A stretch of DNA of 64,000 nt from Lophius americanus. Lineage: Eukaryota; Chordata; Actinopteri; Lophiiformes; Lophiidae. Below, piece by piece: positions 12,526 to 24,249 of the stretch. The translations under genes were made by a program, and so were the position numbers. The stretch is taken from contig JBBDHG010000161.1 of assembly GCA_037951165.1 (NCBI GenBank), positions 867,501-931,500 of the forward strand, read 5' to 3'. Under the pieces are notes generated by a model. It made no database searches and was not told the origin of the DNA. It was given only the letters and a program-made list of their open reading frames with translations. Positions within the stretch are counted from its first letter, which is position 1, and each line of letters begins with the position of its first letter.

Positions 12526-13735
12526 TCATGCCAGTCGTGGAGACTAGCCCGTTATTAGCCGTTATCCATGGACGAGACGCACAGAGGACGTTATTAACCG
12601 TTATTATCATGCAAATGATGCCGAGAAAAACAGCAGCGTTTGGTGAATATGTCACGGGGGCAGTGATGAACAAGACAGATGAAAAAACTGACATCAACGA
12701 TGAAACAAACAGATACAGGTTTGAGGTGAGCATATACTTGTCCTATTATAATATTGAAGGCTGTAGAACTCTGATGGAGAAGCGACGAATAGACAACACT
12801 AGAGTCCTCTCCCTCCAGCATCCAGAATGCGATGGTGTATGCTCTTCAAGGCCTCTGGGACTTTTTTTGTCCGATTTATTGTTCTCAGTTTGTGTACACT
12901 GATAGACAGAGATGTCAGACAGGCTAAATGTCACAGCAAAAGGTTGCATTATGTGCACATAACCCCTACAGTAGACATAATTAGTATAGCCATTTACCCT
13001 CCCCAGGGCTGAAAAGACCGTTTGGCACATTTTGACTTTCCAAGTGTTCCAAATATAGAGTCCCCCTGGTCTCATCCTCACTAAAACCTTCATGAAATAA
13101 AATGTGCTTTGTGGTATTTCAATTTAAAATAATACAAGTGTTGCCCAGGGGTTTCTGAGTAAGCTCGGTGACTACTGAGCTTGGGATCATATATGTATCA
13201 TAATCCTGACTTTATACTGCAGCTAAACACATACCGCGTTGACTTATTCCATTAACACGTGACAATCCTGTAACCGTGAGTCCATGTAAAATCTGTGGAA
13301 TAAACTTTTACAGACAATGCCATTTTAAATTATCTAACAGTGTATACTCCTGTCCAGGGGTATACACAAAAATTGTTTAAAGCGAGATAAAGCATAAATC
13401 ACAGGAGTTCCACTTAAACCGTTTTGTGTGTGGAGGCCCCAGCTCCCCACCACCACACATTCAGATGTGTGGTGCTCCCTCCCTCTCAGCAACTGTGTTG
13501 TGCTCCCTCCAGATCATAAAAGCAAAACAGGGCAGCGAAAGTTAAATGTCCCCCCCGAGCCTGAGTCTCTTAACCCTTTTTTCCCCGTCCCCCTCTCCTC
13601 TGACAGATGGAACCTGACATCTATGGAAAAATCACACATGGAATGAATCCTGGTCAGACTTAACAAATTCCATTCGGGGACACACTTCAAGCTATATTTT
13701 ATTTATTTATTTATTTTTTTCTATGTTAAATCTGT
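12526..13735. other. Intergenic, no gene recognised
   Basis: Mixed unique-looking sequence. Open frames at 12528-12902 and 12746-13093 overlap on opposite strands and show no domain. A TTTA-rich tract lies near 13700. Confidence 0.5.
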
Positions 13736-13739
13736 TCCA

Positions 13740-14235
13740 GATGAACAATAAAATCCCAGTAAAAGCCTTGTAGACACATCAGGACTTATCTTTATGCTCG
13801 GGATAATTGTCTTGCTGCGTGACCCTGTTTCACTTGAGCGTTAACTCGCCTTGGCTGATGATCTGACATTCTCCCTCAGAATTTCCTGGTGGAGAGCAGT
13901 GATTATGTTTTATGAGTGTTAAGTTCTCCTGTGAAGCGGCAAAGTATCCCCACAACATTACACCCCCACCTCCATGGTTGGTCAGTAGGTGAACTGTTCT
14001 TTTTGGGAAATGCTCGGTTTGATTTGTGACAGATGTCAGGGGAAGAGGGTCTATCAAATAAGTAGGCTTTTGAGTTGTCAGGGCTTAGAATATTCTCACA
14101 AAAGCTCTTTGGGTCATCAGAGTGTGTTGTTGCAAAATTTAAATGAGCTTCAATGTTCTGCAGGAGTGGCTCTTCTCAGGCTACATCTTGGTCCTTCAAA
14201 TTGTGGAGTGATGAATGATAACCTTTATTGAGCTG
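13740..14235 (-). mobile_element. Tc1/mariner transposon relic (transposase middle and 3' part)
   Basis: On the - strand the sequence follows a fish Tc1 transposase order. A segment matching GATGACCCAAAGAGCTTTTG (about 14.12 kb) comes first, then a TDES-like CTGACAACTCAAAAG with the first acidic residue. Next come a KRT block and GGGGVMLWGYFAAS (about 13.92-13.97 kb), then GCAGCAAGACAA at 13811-13822, where the second catalytic Asp is expected. Multiple stops and frame changes are present, and no terminal inverted repeats are seen. Dead copy. Confidence 0.75.
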
Positions 14236-14239
14236 AGCG

Positions 14240-17200
14240 AGATCCGCAGTCCTTGACTGATTTCTTTGGACGTTAGTGACTTCTTGAATCAATCTTTGCC
14301 ATATCCTTGGAAGAACATTGGGAGGTCAGCACCTTTAGGGAAGTTTATTATTGTTCAAAGTCTTGTGGAGTGCAAGAGCCTTCGAGATAACTTTGGAACC
14401 CTTCGAGACGCATGTATTACAATCACATTCTCCCACTTCCCCCTCGTCTGTGCTGGAATTTTCTTTTGATTTTGTGCTAATGGTGAATCCTATGAGCCAA
14501 CTCTATGATTCCGTAAACGGTGTATGAACGGGTACCAGGTTCGAGAGAACAGGGCAGCTGTAATCAGCTCTGGGTATTTATAGTCTTGCCACAGCCAGCT
14601 GAGTTTTTTTTTGTATTAAAAAAAGGAAGACAAAGAGACAAATATCTGGAAACCATAATGAAGCATCGTACGGCATCATATCTTTTTGCTTTCCTATCAC
14701 TCAATGTGTTTGAGGCTGCAACCAACTTTCATCTGCTGACTGCCTTTTAAATAAGAAAACGAAGAGCATAATCATAGAGAAGAGTCATAATTTGTCAGTT
14801 AACAATGTGATGACTTCAAGTTGCTGGTTTGTTCATAAACATTTTCTGTAACTAGACTAATAAATCAATGAATGCTTCAGGTACAGTTTTATCACCTCTT
14901 GGATTTATGCTGTGAGAACTTAAGAAGAACCACTGCTTTAGGGTGCACTAAATGACCAAATCACTACAATGGGTCTATTTTTTCTCTGCAAGGGAGTCAA
15001 GAAGACCAAGGACTGAAAACTGGATGGACACAATTCGTGTTATGGCCACAACTCACATCTCAGAAGAAAAACATTAATTAATCCGCATGACTAACAAATG
15101 ATTTCTCTCATTTCAGCCTACGTTGGTACAGCTACTCCTTTTTAATCATCAAGTGATAATCAAAGGAGACGAACAATTCAAATATGTGCCAAAGCTCTGA
15201 CTCATGTCGTCTGGTAAAATTTAATTATATGAGTAACAATATAAACGTTCATGTCGCTCCTACATTCGGCTGCTAAATCTCTGTTTTGTTGTGTCTCACA
15301 GTCCTCGCTGTAATGTTACCTCCTCTATGGAGGAAATTCCTAAATCCGAAGTCAATGATGTAAATGGAACCAGGAGATATAAAGAACCAAAATGATATCA
15401 GTTCCTGTGAAAAATAACAAAACAAAAAAAACAAAAGATTTAAACAAAATTAAGACGTTTCTCTATTTCAAAGTTGTAACAGCATTTCTGTCTGATTTCC
15501 CGAGTAATCTGTGACTGAACAATTGTCTCATAATCTGTCTATATGTTGTTTTGACCCATATCTGAAGTGATTTCTCCTCACTTTTGATAGTTTGAACTGA
15601 ACAGAATGAAATACTTATTTCTAGGAAAACTAAAAACAAACAAACAAACATAAAAGAAAAGCTGAAATGTTTTGATTTCTATGATTATTAGTCTGAGTTC
15701 AGGGTGTTGCACTAATTCAGCATCAAATCGCTGCAGTGTGTTAAACATCAGGGTTGTTTTGGCATAAATGCCAGAGCCGTCATTCATTTTGAACATGCAG
15801 GCTGAGGCTGTGTAAGCCTAAGGGGTTGCACAAAATAAAGTGGGAAACGAAAAAGAAACAAAAAACTAAACCCTTGTGGCCCCACAGAAACAATTTGAAA
15901 CAGAACCAACATCAAAAGAAATGTAACCTGATGTCAAACTGCAGTGATCTTGCTTAACAATACTGCAACAATTTACAATAAGCTACACATTTGAAAAAAA
16001 ATGACTACATAGGAAATAACTGCTTGTTAACCAGAAGCTAATAAAAAACGCCTAATTAATCTGAATTACTAATGATAACTAATAAATCAGAAACAAATGT
16101 GTATTTAATGACTCTAAAAAAGCATTCCATAATGGAGGGCTCTGCAGCAGATAGTCATGTGCTGCTAGAGAAAAATACCAGGAGCTTTACTAATAGCTCA
16201 TTAAGTAATTCATTATAAGTTAAATCAATTGACTATTATCATCATTTTTTTCGACAAAATGTTCAAGATGAATTAATAATTGATTAAAAAATTTCCCATT
16301 GTTTGACGGATTCTTAGTACTGAGTCGTTACGACTTATTAATGATCCATTATTTATCTTTTATGTGAGCCTGAAGTAAAGTGGTGAAGCTCACCCTTTTT
16401 GTGTCCCCCTCACACGAAGACAGTTATGATGCAGCTTTGCTTGATGTTATAAAAAGGGTGACCGGAGGGGCCCTGCCCCATTCACCAAAAGTCTAACCCA
16501 ACTTGGATTCATGTCAGCCCACCCCTCCTTTCTCTCTCGCCTGTTTCTGTCTGATTATAGGCTAAAAGGCTCAAGAGAAATACTTAAAAAGGGTAATCAA
16601 GTAATTACACTCAATACTCATTTGTATTAGAGGAGTCGCTCATTAACCAGTATTTTTCTCCATGGCAAACTACTCAACTTTATGTGTTTGTGATTATTCA
16701 ATAACACAATGTGTGGTGTGTAAAGGTGTTATCAGGGTAATCACGGTAAACTGCTTCACTGCTCTGGGAAACTTCAGAGCTTAGCACTACTCTCAGTGTG
16801 CTAAGCTCTGAAAACATTTGTGTGTTCAGACCCTTATAGGTGGATATATCACTCACCATAATAGGATCAAGTGTGATCATCCTCATTTAATTGTTGGAGG
16901 TCAAAGGCTTACGAAGGGGCTGTAATGAACAAAGCTGTGCCTTTCCAATGCAGAGTTAACCTAAGAGCAGTGGTATAATCACTATCCGAACTCTTTTCAA
17001 CGACTGACCACTAATCTGACACAAGCCATTTCGTCCTGATCGCATAGACTAAATGTTTCTACAGGACACAGTAGAATTAAGGAAAAATGAGATTGATAAT
17101 GTGAGATAGAAAAAGATTTACGTTTAGTTAATTAGGTCAAATTATAAAGCAGCAAGACAGTTACTCCTGATATGAAATAAGAGATGCTTCACTTTTGAGA

Positions 17201-17500
17201 ATAAGGAGTTTTCAGCTGAAGGATCTCAATTCTAATGAATAAATTATATAATGTAAAGTATGATTTTTTTTTTTTAAATCATTTTTGAATATTTTTTGAT
17301 GCATCTCCACTAGTTTTACAGATCGCACTTGTGAAAGAACATTTCGGGAGAGATCCATCGCCAGGATTTATTGTGCGAGAAATCCAAAGAGGCTGAATGA
17401 CTGTATAATCTATAACCAGCATGCTGCTACTTGGAAAAATGAAAAAAAAACACCCCTGCGTCTCAGAAAAGAATGGGCCTGAAGAGTGTGAGCATATAGA
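14240..17500. other. Intergenic between the Tc1 relic and dio3
   Basis: No gene recognised. Notable items are a perfect 15-base hairpin at 16773-16812 and an isolated TATAAAAAG near 16448 with no associated reading frame. Many short A/T runs. Confidence 0.5.
16773..16812. repeat. Perfect 15-bp hairpin, 10-base loop
   Basis: The arm TTCAGAGCTTAGCAC at 16773-16787 is exactly complementary to GTGCTAAGCTCTGAA at 16798-16812, with loop TACTCTCAGT. It is too short for a standard pre-miRNA unless flanking pairing extends it, which I do not see. Confidence 0.85.
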
Positions 17501-17509
17501 TCAAAGTAT

Positions 17510-17515
17510 TTTATT
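17510..17515 (-). promoter_or_regulatory. dio3: Polyadenylation signal AATAAA of dio3
   Basis: TTTATT on the + strand reads AATAAA on the - strand. It lies about 90 bases beyond the SECIS element, which would give a 3' UTR of roughly 500 bases that includes the SECIS. Confidence 0.6.
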
Positions 17516-17601
17516 ATGTGAAAAATATCAAATGAACGGAACAATATTTACAAAAGAGTTGCACTGTGCAGGACAGGCAGCAGCAGCCTCACCATGATCC
17601 C

Positions 17602-17672
17602 CAGTATGGAAAACATCAGTGTCGGTTACCTGGATCCAGTCCATTTCAAAACCGAACTTCACAACAATACTG
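17602..17672 (-). promoter_or_regulatory. dio3: SECIS element of dio3 (selenocysteine insertion signal)
   Basis: SECIS hairpins in the 3' UTR recruit SBP2 and the selenocysteine elongation factor so that UGA is read as Sec. On the - strand helix I is CAGTAT (17672-17667) with ATACTG (17607-17602). The quartet is GTGA (17662-17659) against TGAT (17618-17615). Helix II is AGTTCGGTT with AACCGACACT, nine pairs with one bulge. The apical part holds AAA at 17646-17644 and a small extra stem CTGGATCCAG, fitting a form II shape. It starts about 330 bases after the stop codon. The first base of the quartet is G rather than the usual A. Folded by eye only. Confidence 0.8.
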
Positions 17673-18004
17673 ACGAACACGGCGATGCGCGGATCCTGAC
17701 TTTTTTTCCTCACAGGCGCACTCACATGAGAAGGGAAACAAAACAAAACTTTAGAACGCACAAAATCATTTTGTTCACTGACAAACAATGTCCAGGAAAA
17801 CGAACCTGTTTGGTGGGAGTGCGGATCTCCAGTCTGACGTGAAGGAAACCCACTCAATTTAAACTAATTGATTTCATCCGACCATGTTAAAAAATAAATA
17901 CACTCAAATCATTATTGGCGGATAAAATCTAATTGGAGTTATACTGAAAACTCCGCAGTGTGTCTGTTTGTCGTAGCAGCTCTAAAATGATGACATCAAT
18001 GCAT

Positions 18005-18790
18005 CTACACGTGAATAACTGGATCCCTGGATTTTTCCAGTTTCGTTCTGTACTGTTCGAGCCAGTCTCTGAGCTCTGTGATCCGGTAGCCATCCGGTCC
18101 TCTGCCACCCTGGTAAACTATCTTTCCCTCCTGCAGGATGTAAAGTCTATCGAAATAAGCTCCATACGCAGCGTTGGATGAATTCTCCATGCTGTCGATC
18201 ACCACCGGGCAGCCGGGCACCTCTAGGCGCATCAGCCGGGCGGCACTGAGCCGGTCCTGGAGAGACCGGTGTTTGGGGATCTGGTAGGGCGCGTCGGTGC
18301 TCATCCAGCCGTCGGAGGGGTGCGCTTCTTCGATGTACACCAACACAAAGTCTGCATTGTCTGCGTTCTTCTCCACGACCCCCTGGAAGGCTCTCAGGCG
18401 CGCCATGAACGGCGGTCAGGTGCAGCTGCCAAAGTTGAGGATGAGCGGTCTGCTGTCCCTCGCATAGTCGAGGATGTTGCTGCGCCGCTGATCCTCCAGC
18501 TGAACAACTTCGCTGTTCGGAGCTACTTGTCCGAGATGCGCTGCCTTCAGGTAGTCTAGTTTCTGACCGTGCCACACTGCTTTGAGGGACTCCAGGCTGC
18601 AGAGGCGATTGGAGTCAGACATGCAGAGAGGAGGATCGATGCCATCGCCCTCCTGCACCCTCATCCTGAAGAGAACCCTTTTCCTTATGCACAGAAAGTC
18701 AAGGAGCCAGAACATGACCGCTGCCACCAGAAAGCGGGGCAGCAGGACGAGGCAGACTAATGCATGTTTCATAGATTTCACTGTATTCAT
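18005..18790 (-). CDS. dio3: Type 3 iodothyronine deiodinase (selenoprotein), complete and intronless
   Basis: Dio3 removes the inner-ring iodine of T4 and T3, giving rT3 and T2, and so terminates thyroid hormone action. It is an integral membrane thioredoxin-fold selenoenzyme. The protein has 261 residues including Sec125, encoded by TGA at 18416-18418 within SCTUPPFMARL. An N-terminal signal-anchor helix spans about residues 9-34. EEAHPSDGW follows, with Glu155 and His157; His174 in PKHRSL and Arg230 are at the spacing from Sec expected for Dio3 active-site residues. The stop is TAG. I chose the Met at 18790 because the next in-frame Met (18922) lies upstream of the TATA box and its residues do not look deiodinase-like. 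A computer reading TGA as stop would split this into two frames. The single exon is typical of DIO3. The sequence is markedly richer in G+C and CpG than its surroundings. Teleosts may carry two dio3 copies; I cannot say which this is. Confidence 0.98.
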
Positions 18791-18960
18791 TATGACACGG
18801 AAAAAGAAACCCGGGTGGTTTTGTGCGGTGCAACGATCTTGTGGGTTGAAGTTGGGTGACTGACGACTCCCCCTCGTTTTTATAGCACTGGCAGATTTGA
18901 ATGAATCACACTCCGCCTCCAAACGGGGGCCGAGGCCTCACATGGTGGGGATTACCGTCT
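18140..18960. other. dio3: CpG-rich region over dio3 and its promoter
   Basis: CpG dinucleotides are visibly dense here, for example GCGCGTCGG, CGTCGG and GGCGCGCC-like stretches, against AT-rich flanks. Limits were judged by eye; observed/expected ratios were not computed. Confidence 0.6.
18877..18884 (-). promoter_or_regulatory. dio3: TATA box of dio3
   Basis: TATAAAAA on the - strand, about 87-94 bases upstream of the chosen ATG. This predicts a start site near 18850 and a 5' UTR of about 60 bases. A GC-box-like GGAGGCGGAG lies just upstream (18911-18920). Mammalian DIO3 promoters also have TATA and GC boxes. Confidence 0.7.
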
Positions 18961-21900
18961 GTCAACTCCATAGTCAAAGCCGAAAGCCAAGGGTGCAAGA
19001 CAGGGTGCGGCGCTGCACTGCTTAATTTGGAGATATTCCTTCATCATCATACTGTAAAATTGGATCTTAAAAAAAAACCCAAAAACAAGTGAGGGCAGGG
19101 ACTCTGGATCTTGTAACATTTAATCCGTGATAGCAGCTAGTGATTTCTGCTGCAGCCTTTTTCCACTGCAAGGACAATATTTGGCAGAGCACATTTCAGC
19201 AGATGCCTACAAGCTGCACTCCATTTAAAGGGCTGGCTTGTCTTACTACTTCTCTGTCCTCATCTGAACCAGACATCAACACATTCACAGTAGAGTGTGT
19301 TGTCCCAGTGCATGTCACGTTAGTCCAAATGGACCAATGATCACATGAGTGATATGAGTAACTAAAAAGTGGAGTTTAATACTCAGTCTTCAGTTCCTGT
19401 AAGTGTCACTCATCAATCTTCTAAAATATGATGAATCAGCAATGAGGTGGTGAAGTGATCACCATTAACCCATGAGCTCATTATGAGTCGCTACATACTA
19501 AAGTAAATAGTTCAGACCCAACCCGACAAAACAAATTGTGAGTTTGCATCCACCTTTTCGAGATATCAAAACTTTGAATGAAAACATGTTCAGATAAGAA
19601 ACTACACTGAGTTGGGGGAATTGGATTTCTATCTAAAATTAAAAGAAAGTTAAATCTTAAATGAAGTTTTCCTGACCTTTTCAATATATCTTTGCACCGT
19701 ATTTGACTTAAATGTACCTAACTTCTACAGACATGAGCAAGAGTTCCTAAGTTGACATGAAGTAAAAAACAAATTGTGTCAACTACATTCTCTTCTTTAA
19801 AAAAAAAAACTTTAAAGATGCGTGGATGAACACATTACACCATTAAATATGATTTAATAGCTTCACTTTACTCACACAATACTAAGTTGCTGTATTTACC
19901 AACAATGTTAAGTGAGCTCAACTTATCAAGAAATGCTTAAAACCTACAAAATTAATTTTGATCTGGCCAACATGCATTTAAATAAGTGGGGAAATTGGTG
20001 CACTATATGTTTTGAATGTACGTTTTATTGACAAAATGTGTTTGGGTCATGTCTAAAACCTGGTTGAGGTACGTAATGCTGAAAAATCCATTAGCGGAGG
20101 CCTCAGAATGCAATTTCAATCAAAGCACGTATGAAGAGGCTAATAAGGGGAAATAATGATTTGAAAATATGTTTTGCCACACTGTTGAGTTGTTAATTTA
20201 TAAAAAAAAAAGGTTAGTGGTGGTGAGCTAGTTTAATTTTTATTGACTATTTGCCATGAAATACATAATTCCTGATAAGATTTGCTGTCAGTTCGATACA
20301 TTTAATGTTCATGCATCATATAATTATTAAATTAATACTTTCTGTTTAAAAACATTCTGGATCAAACAATTTGTCATTTTATGGTAAACTTGGGGTGTCT
20401 AAGATATTAAATTGATAAAAAAAATCCAAACAAATCATTTTTTCCATTGGGTTTTCCTCAATGAGATCAATAATGGCTTGATGTTGAACGTTTGTCATTA
20501 AATGAAAACAAAGATTCAAATGTAAAAACAAATCTTCCTATGTGTAATGTTATATGTGCCTATCTGAAATAAAAAATCTGAATTCTTTAAAAAAATGTAA
20601 AAAAAATTAAAATGGGCCAGAATAAGAAAATAAATTAAAAAAAACATTCAACGGAAAGTTACGATATTGGGAAAGCGCTTTATTTGATTTCAAGTGACTG
20701 CTGTAATATCGCAGCTACCAAATACAGACTGTTAACTAAAATTATTGAATAAATTCAATTCAATTAATGAGCTTTTAAGCAACTGATCTCTTTCAGAAGT
20801 TTCAGAATGCAATGTTTTAAATCATAATATTGAAGTATGTAGCGAGGATAGAAACGCTGGTTCAAATGTTCATAAATAATGTAAAAATTAGCAAATGGGA
20901 GAAAACATTTAAAAGATGCACAGTTATAGGGGGCTGTTACTCTAGTGCTTTTAATAATGATATTTCTTTTGCTACATCCACACCGTCACTCACGAGGTTC
21001 ATTATTTCAACCTCATTTACCATTGCTACTTGTGTTGTTGGAGAAACTTTCACTGCTGTCTAGTGGCTGTATTTATGTTGATGTAAAGGAAGCGCTGAGT
21101 AGCTATGCACTGTTTGAAATAGACATATCTATTATGGGTTATGAGCGGGCCTTACCTCAGCCTGACAAAAACCCAAAAAATGAGGGAGGGAATGAAATGT
21201 CCTCGGTGATTGGTCAAACGTGACTGGGATAGAGCCTTTGAACTGCCGCACTCGATCAGAGTGTGACAAACCTTGACCGAAGAGTCGTCCACCACTCCAC
21301 AGGATGAGACGTGGAGCTTGTTCCAGTCTATGTGGAGGAGGATTACTGTAGTGATAAATGTTGCTGCGGACACACTGTTTACTGACTGTTTAACCTGTTG
21401 CATAATTCAGTTGTGTCACCTGAAAATGTATTGAGCTTATATATTTGGTGTTATTTTCCTCATGTGTTTTGTGATTCACTTAAAGTCATGAGCAAAAATG
21501 AATAAGCAACAAATAAAAGGTTTTATTGTAAATCAGGTAATATTATCTTCATATTCGGCACTTGAACATGTCATAGTTTAGGTTCCTCATGAAGTTACTA
21601 CTGCTTCCTTCCTTCTTTTACCTTTATGATGGTTCTTTTTGCATTGTTGGACCAAAGTTTCTGCGGTCTGTGCCAATAATAATGACCTCCTTTTTAAATT
21701 CATTCAATCATACACTATAAAGTCCATCTACAACAACTGCTCTTATGTCACCAGGTTAGGACGTGTCTTTTAGGTATCGCCTTATTCATGCAATGGCAAT
21801 ATTAGAAAGGAAGCAAACATACTGGTGAGAGTCCAAACACAGATATAAATGCAACTCAAAAGTTACATTTCTGTAAAAATGGCGACTGACTAATTTATAA

Positions 21901-22390
21901 TGGAGAAAAAAAGAATGGAGCAGAGAGAACCTTTCATGTACGCTTATGTATTCTACATCTACGTACGAAAATCAATATGTCCGAATCAATCCCTGTAGCG
22001 CCCACATACCTCAATGTGAAAGCAGTAATATTGACATACTGGGCAGTACCGGTACTTTCGGTATCGTAGATGTCTTAAACTAAACTAACAACATACAATA
22101 ATTGTCCCTCTCTTTTCCAGGTCATTGTGGGTCTAATCAGAAATGTTCATACGTGACAGATAATACGAAGGTGGACAAAGAGTTGAGCATGATTATATCC
22201 CCGAAAAGTCCGTGATATATGGACTCATCTTCGCCACCGGTGCATCTGCCAATCCTTTGTGTTCCCTGAAACCCCAGCTCCCAACGTTCCCACTTCTCCC
22301 TCAGGGATGGGTCAAAGGCAGAGAAATAATTTCACTATGTTGTGCTGTATTTGATCAATAAAGGATATATTATCATATATCATATTTTAG
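18961..22390. other. Intergenic upstream of dio3, no gene recognised
   Basis: AT-rich DNA with A-runs. The open frames (for example 20945-21223) have no domain. It may hold dio3 regulatory DNA, but nothing specific can be named. Confidence 0.5.
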
Positions 22391-22394
22391 TCTT

Positions 22395-22765
22395 ATAGTC
22401 CTTGTTTTACTCACTAGTGGGAGCTCTTTTATAAAAAACTCTGTTTTCGTACATAATTTCCTAACTGTTGTTCTGACATAGCCCAAATTTGATGCACAAA
22501 AATTAAGGAGGAAATATATCTTGGATATCATACTTTCATTAAATAACTCATATTTAACCCACTAAGAGGAGCTTCTTCTTTTGTCTCAAAAAAAAAAAAA
22601 AAAAATTAAAAAAATACTTTTTTTTTATTTATTTGGATATATCTCCAGATTTAATTCAAGGAGTTGAATCAGCGGGATTGCCTGTTCAATGCAGAAGAGT
22701 GGGGGCTTTATGGGGATTTACCCCATCTGTCAGGGAAGACAGCTTAGGCCTAATTTGAATTCAAC
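22395..22765 (+). repeat. Family X repeat copy
   Basis: CACTAGTGGGAGCTCTTTTA opens the copy. A GTACATAATTTCCTAACTGT arm and a CCCAAATTTGATGCA arm follow. A second block CACTAAGAGGAGCTTC (about 22560) comes next, then an A-run. The tail TGGGGATTTACCCCATCTGT and GACAGCTTAGGCCTAA ends the copy. Block spacing is close to that in other copies. Confidence 0.6.
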
Positions 22766-23929
22766 ATTAAACATTGTTCAAGATTGTTCAAGCATATTGT
22801 GTACATTGTATGTTTTAGGGTCAATTCCTCAACAATGCCTTGGATGTAATAGCAACTGCAGTTGATAACATTTAAACTGGAAGCTTGTTTATTTTCTTTG
22901 TTTTATATACATGGTATTTCAATAGTACTAAATCTGCAAATATTTGATTGAACTGTGTAGTAGGTAAGCTTAAACTTTAAGCCACTAGAGGGATGTATAG
23001 TCAGCCTTCCTTTGCATTAAAAGGTAACAGAAATGTCCATCGTGGCATAGCATCTTGTAAAATGACACTATGTAACTTCCATTTAATGTCTCTGATGGAG
23101 TATTAATTGACGGTCTTGTTCTTCTACATGTTTTAATGCAACAATCCATACCATGTAATCCTCTGTCCAGCAACAAGAAAGCTCCCATATCAGAAAAAAT
23201 TACACAAAATCGAAAGACGACAACTCATAGATAAGTTTGCTGTCTTTAACTATACAAATAGTTTCTAATTGGACATATACACAGTCAAAATAATTAGATT
23301 AATAACCATTACTTTGGCAAGGGTAGCAATTACTGTGACTTGGTGATTAATTGAGCAGATCCATAATATCTAATTAAAAGAGTGAGTTTCTAGCCAGAAT
23401 TAAATGTAAGCGATAATGCTAATGTAGATGTGTGCAGCAGAAAAGGTCGATCTTTTGTGTTGAAAAAAAATAATATCATTTGTTTATTTTGTTAAGTTAT
23501 TCACAAGTAGTCAAAGTTAAAGTAAATAGCTGTACACTGTTGGAAAACAGTAAAAATAATTTGAAAGTAAAATAAGATGAGCAAACTATCTACCCATATC
23601 ATACTACCCAAATGAAATGACAAAATACTCACTAATAAAGGAAAGACCATGTGAGGTCTCAAGTAGTCTGAACTAGTGAGTTGAATAGCAAATAGGATGT
23701 GAGATCAGATGATGACTTCTGTGTTAACCAAAAAAGTATCAGTAAATTTCGCTGTCCATGAAAGCTCCTTGCAGCTGTTAGAATTATGTGGTAAGGATAA
23801 GACATCACACAACATGTTGTGGTGACAACTGAGTTTCTTAGAAGAAGAACTCTAGAAATCTATTTTCACTCCGTAAACTTTACTCAGTCTATGTAACTTC
23901 ATCCATCTCCATCAGATTATTTTAGTCCA

Positions 23930-24160
23930 ATAATCTGATGAAGCAACTCCCGGCACAGCTTCCTAACTGGAGGTCCGGTTGAATCCAGATTTGGTGCATA
24001 TGAATCAACTCAAGGAGATCTATATCTATATATAATAGTTCATATTATTCCTCACTAGGGATAGGTTTTGACTAAAAACACATTTTTTTTCTTGATTTTT
24101 CGGACATAACTTCTCATTTAATTTAAGAGTTGGGATTGCTGGTACAGGGCAGGGGTTGTT
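23930..24160 (+). repeat. Family X repeat copy, partial
   Basis: Contains AACTGGAGGTCCGGTTGAAT, then CAGATTTGGTGCATATGAAT, then CAACTCAAGGAGATCTATAT, a block CACTAGGGATAGG (about 24053) and TCGGACATAACTTCTCATTT. These match the order seen in the other copies; head and tail are degraded. Confidence 0.55.
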
Positions 24161-24249
24161 GTAAATATGTCGTTGGCTGTATTGACACTACACTACACAC
24201 TAAGCCCGTAGCATAGCCTATTTAATGCGGGGCTGGTGCACAATTGCCC

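Noticed and set aside
16440..16460. TATAAAAAG as a promoter
   Set aside because: No reading frame, splice site or initiator context follows; such motifs are common in AT-rich DNA.
3536..17500. RTL1, MEG3 or microRNA cluster like that of the mammalian domain
   Set aside because: No gag/pol of Ty3 type and no convincing pre-miRNA was seen; the only RT here belongs to L2 LINEs.
17528..17857. 109-codon frame on the - strand in the dio3 3' UTR
   Set aside because: It overlaps the SECIS fold and has no protein-like features.
18269..18763. Open frames on the + strand opposite dio3
   Set aside because: They are antisense shadows of a GC-rich coding region; no domain and no start context. A dio3 antisense transcript is possible but cannot be shown from sequence.
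22975..23060. CCACTAGAGGGATGTATAGT as a further family X copy
   Set aside because: Only the opening block resembles the family; the arms that should follow are not recognisable.
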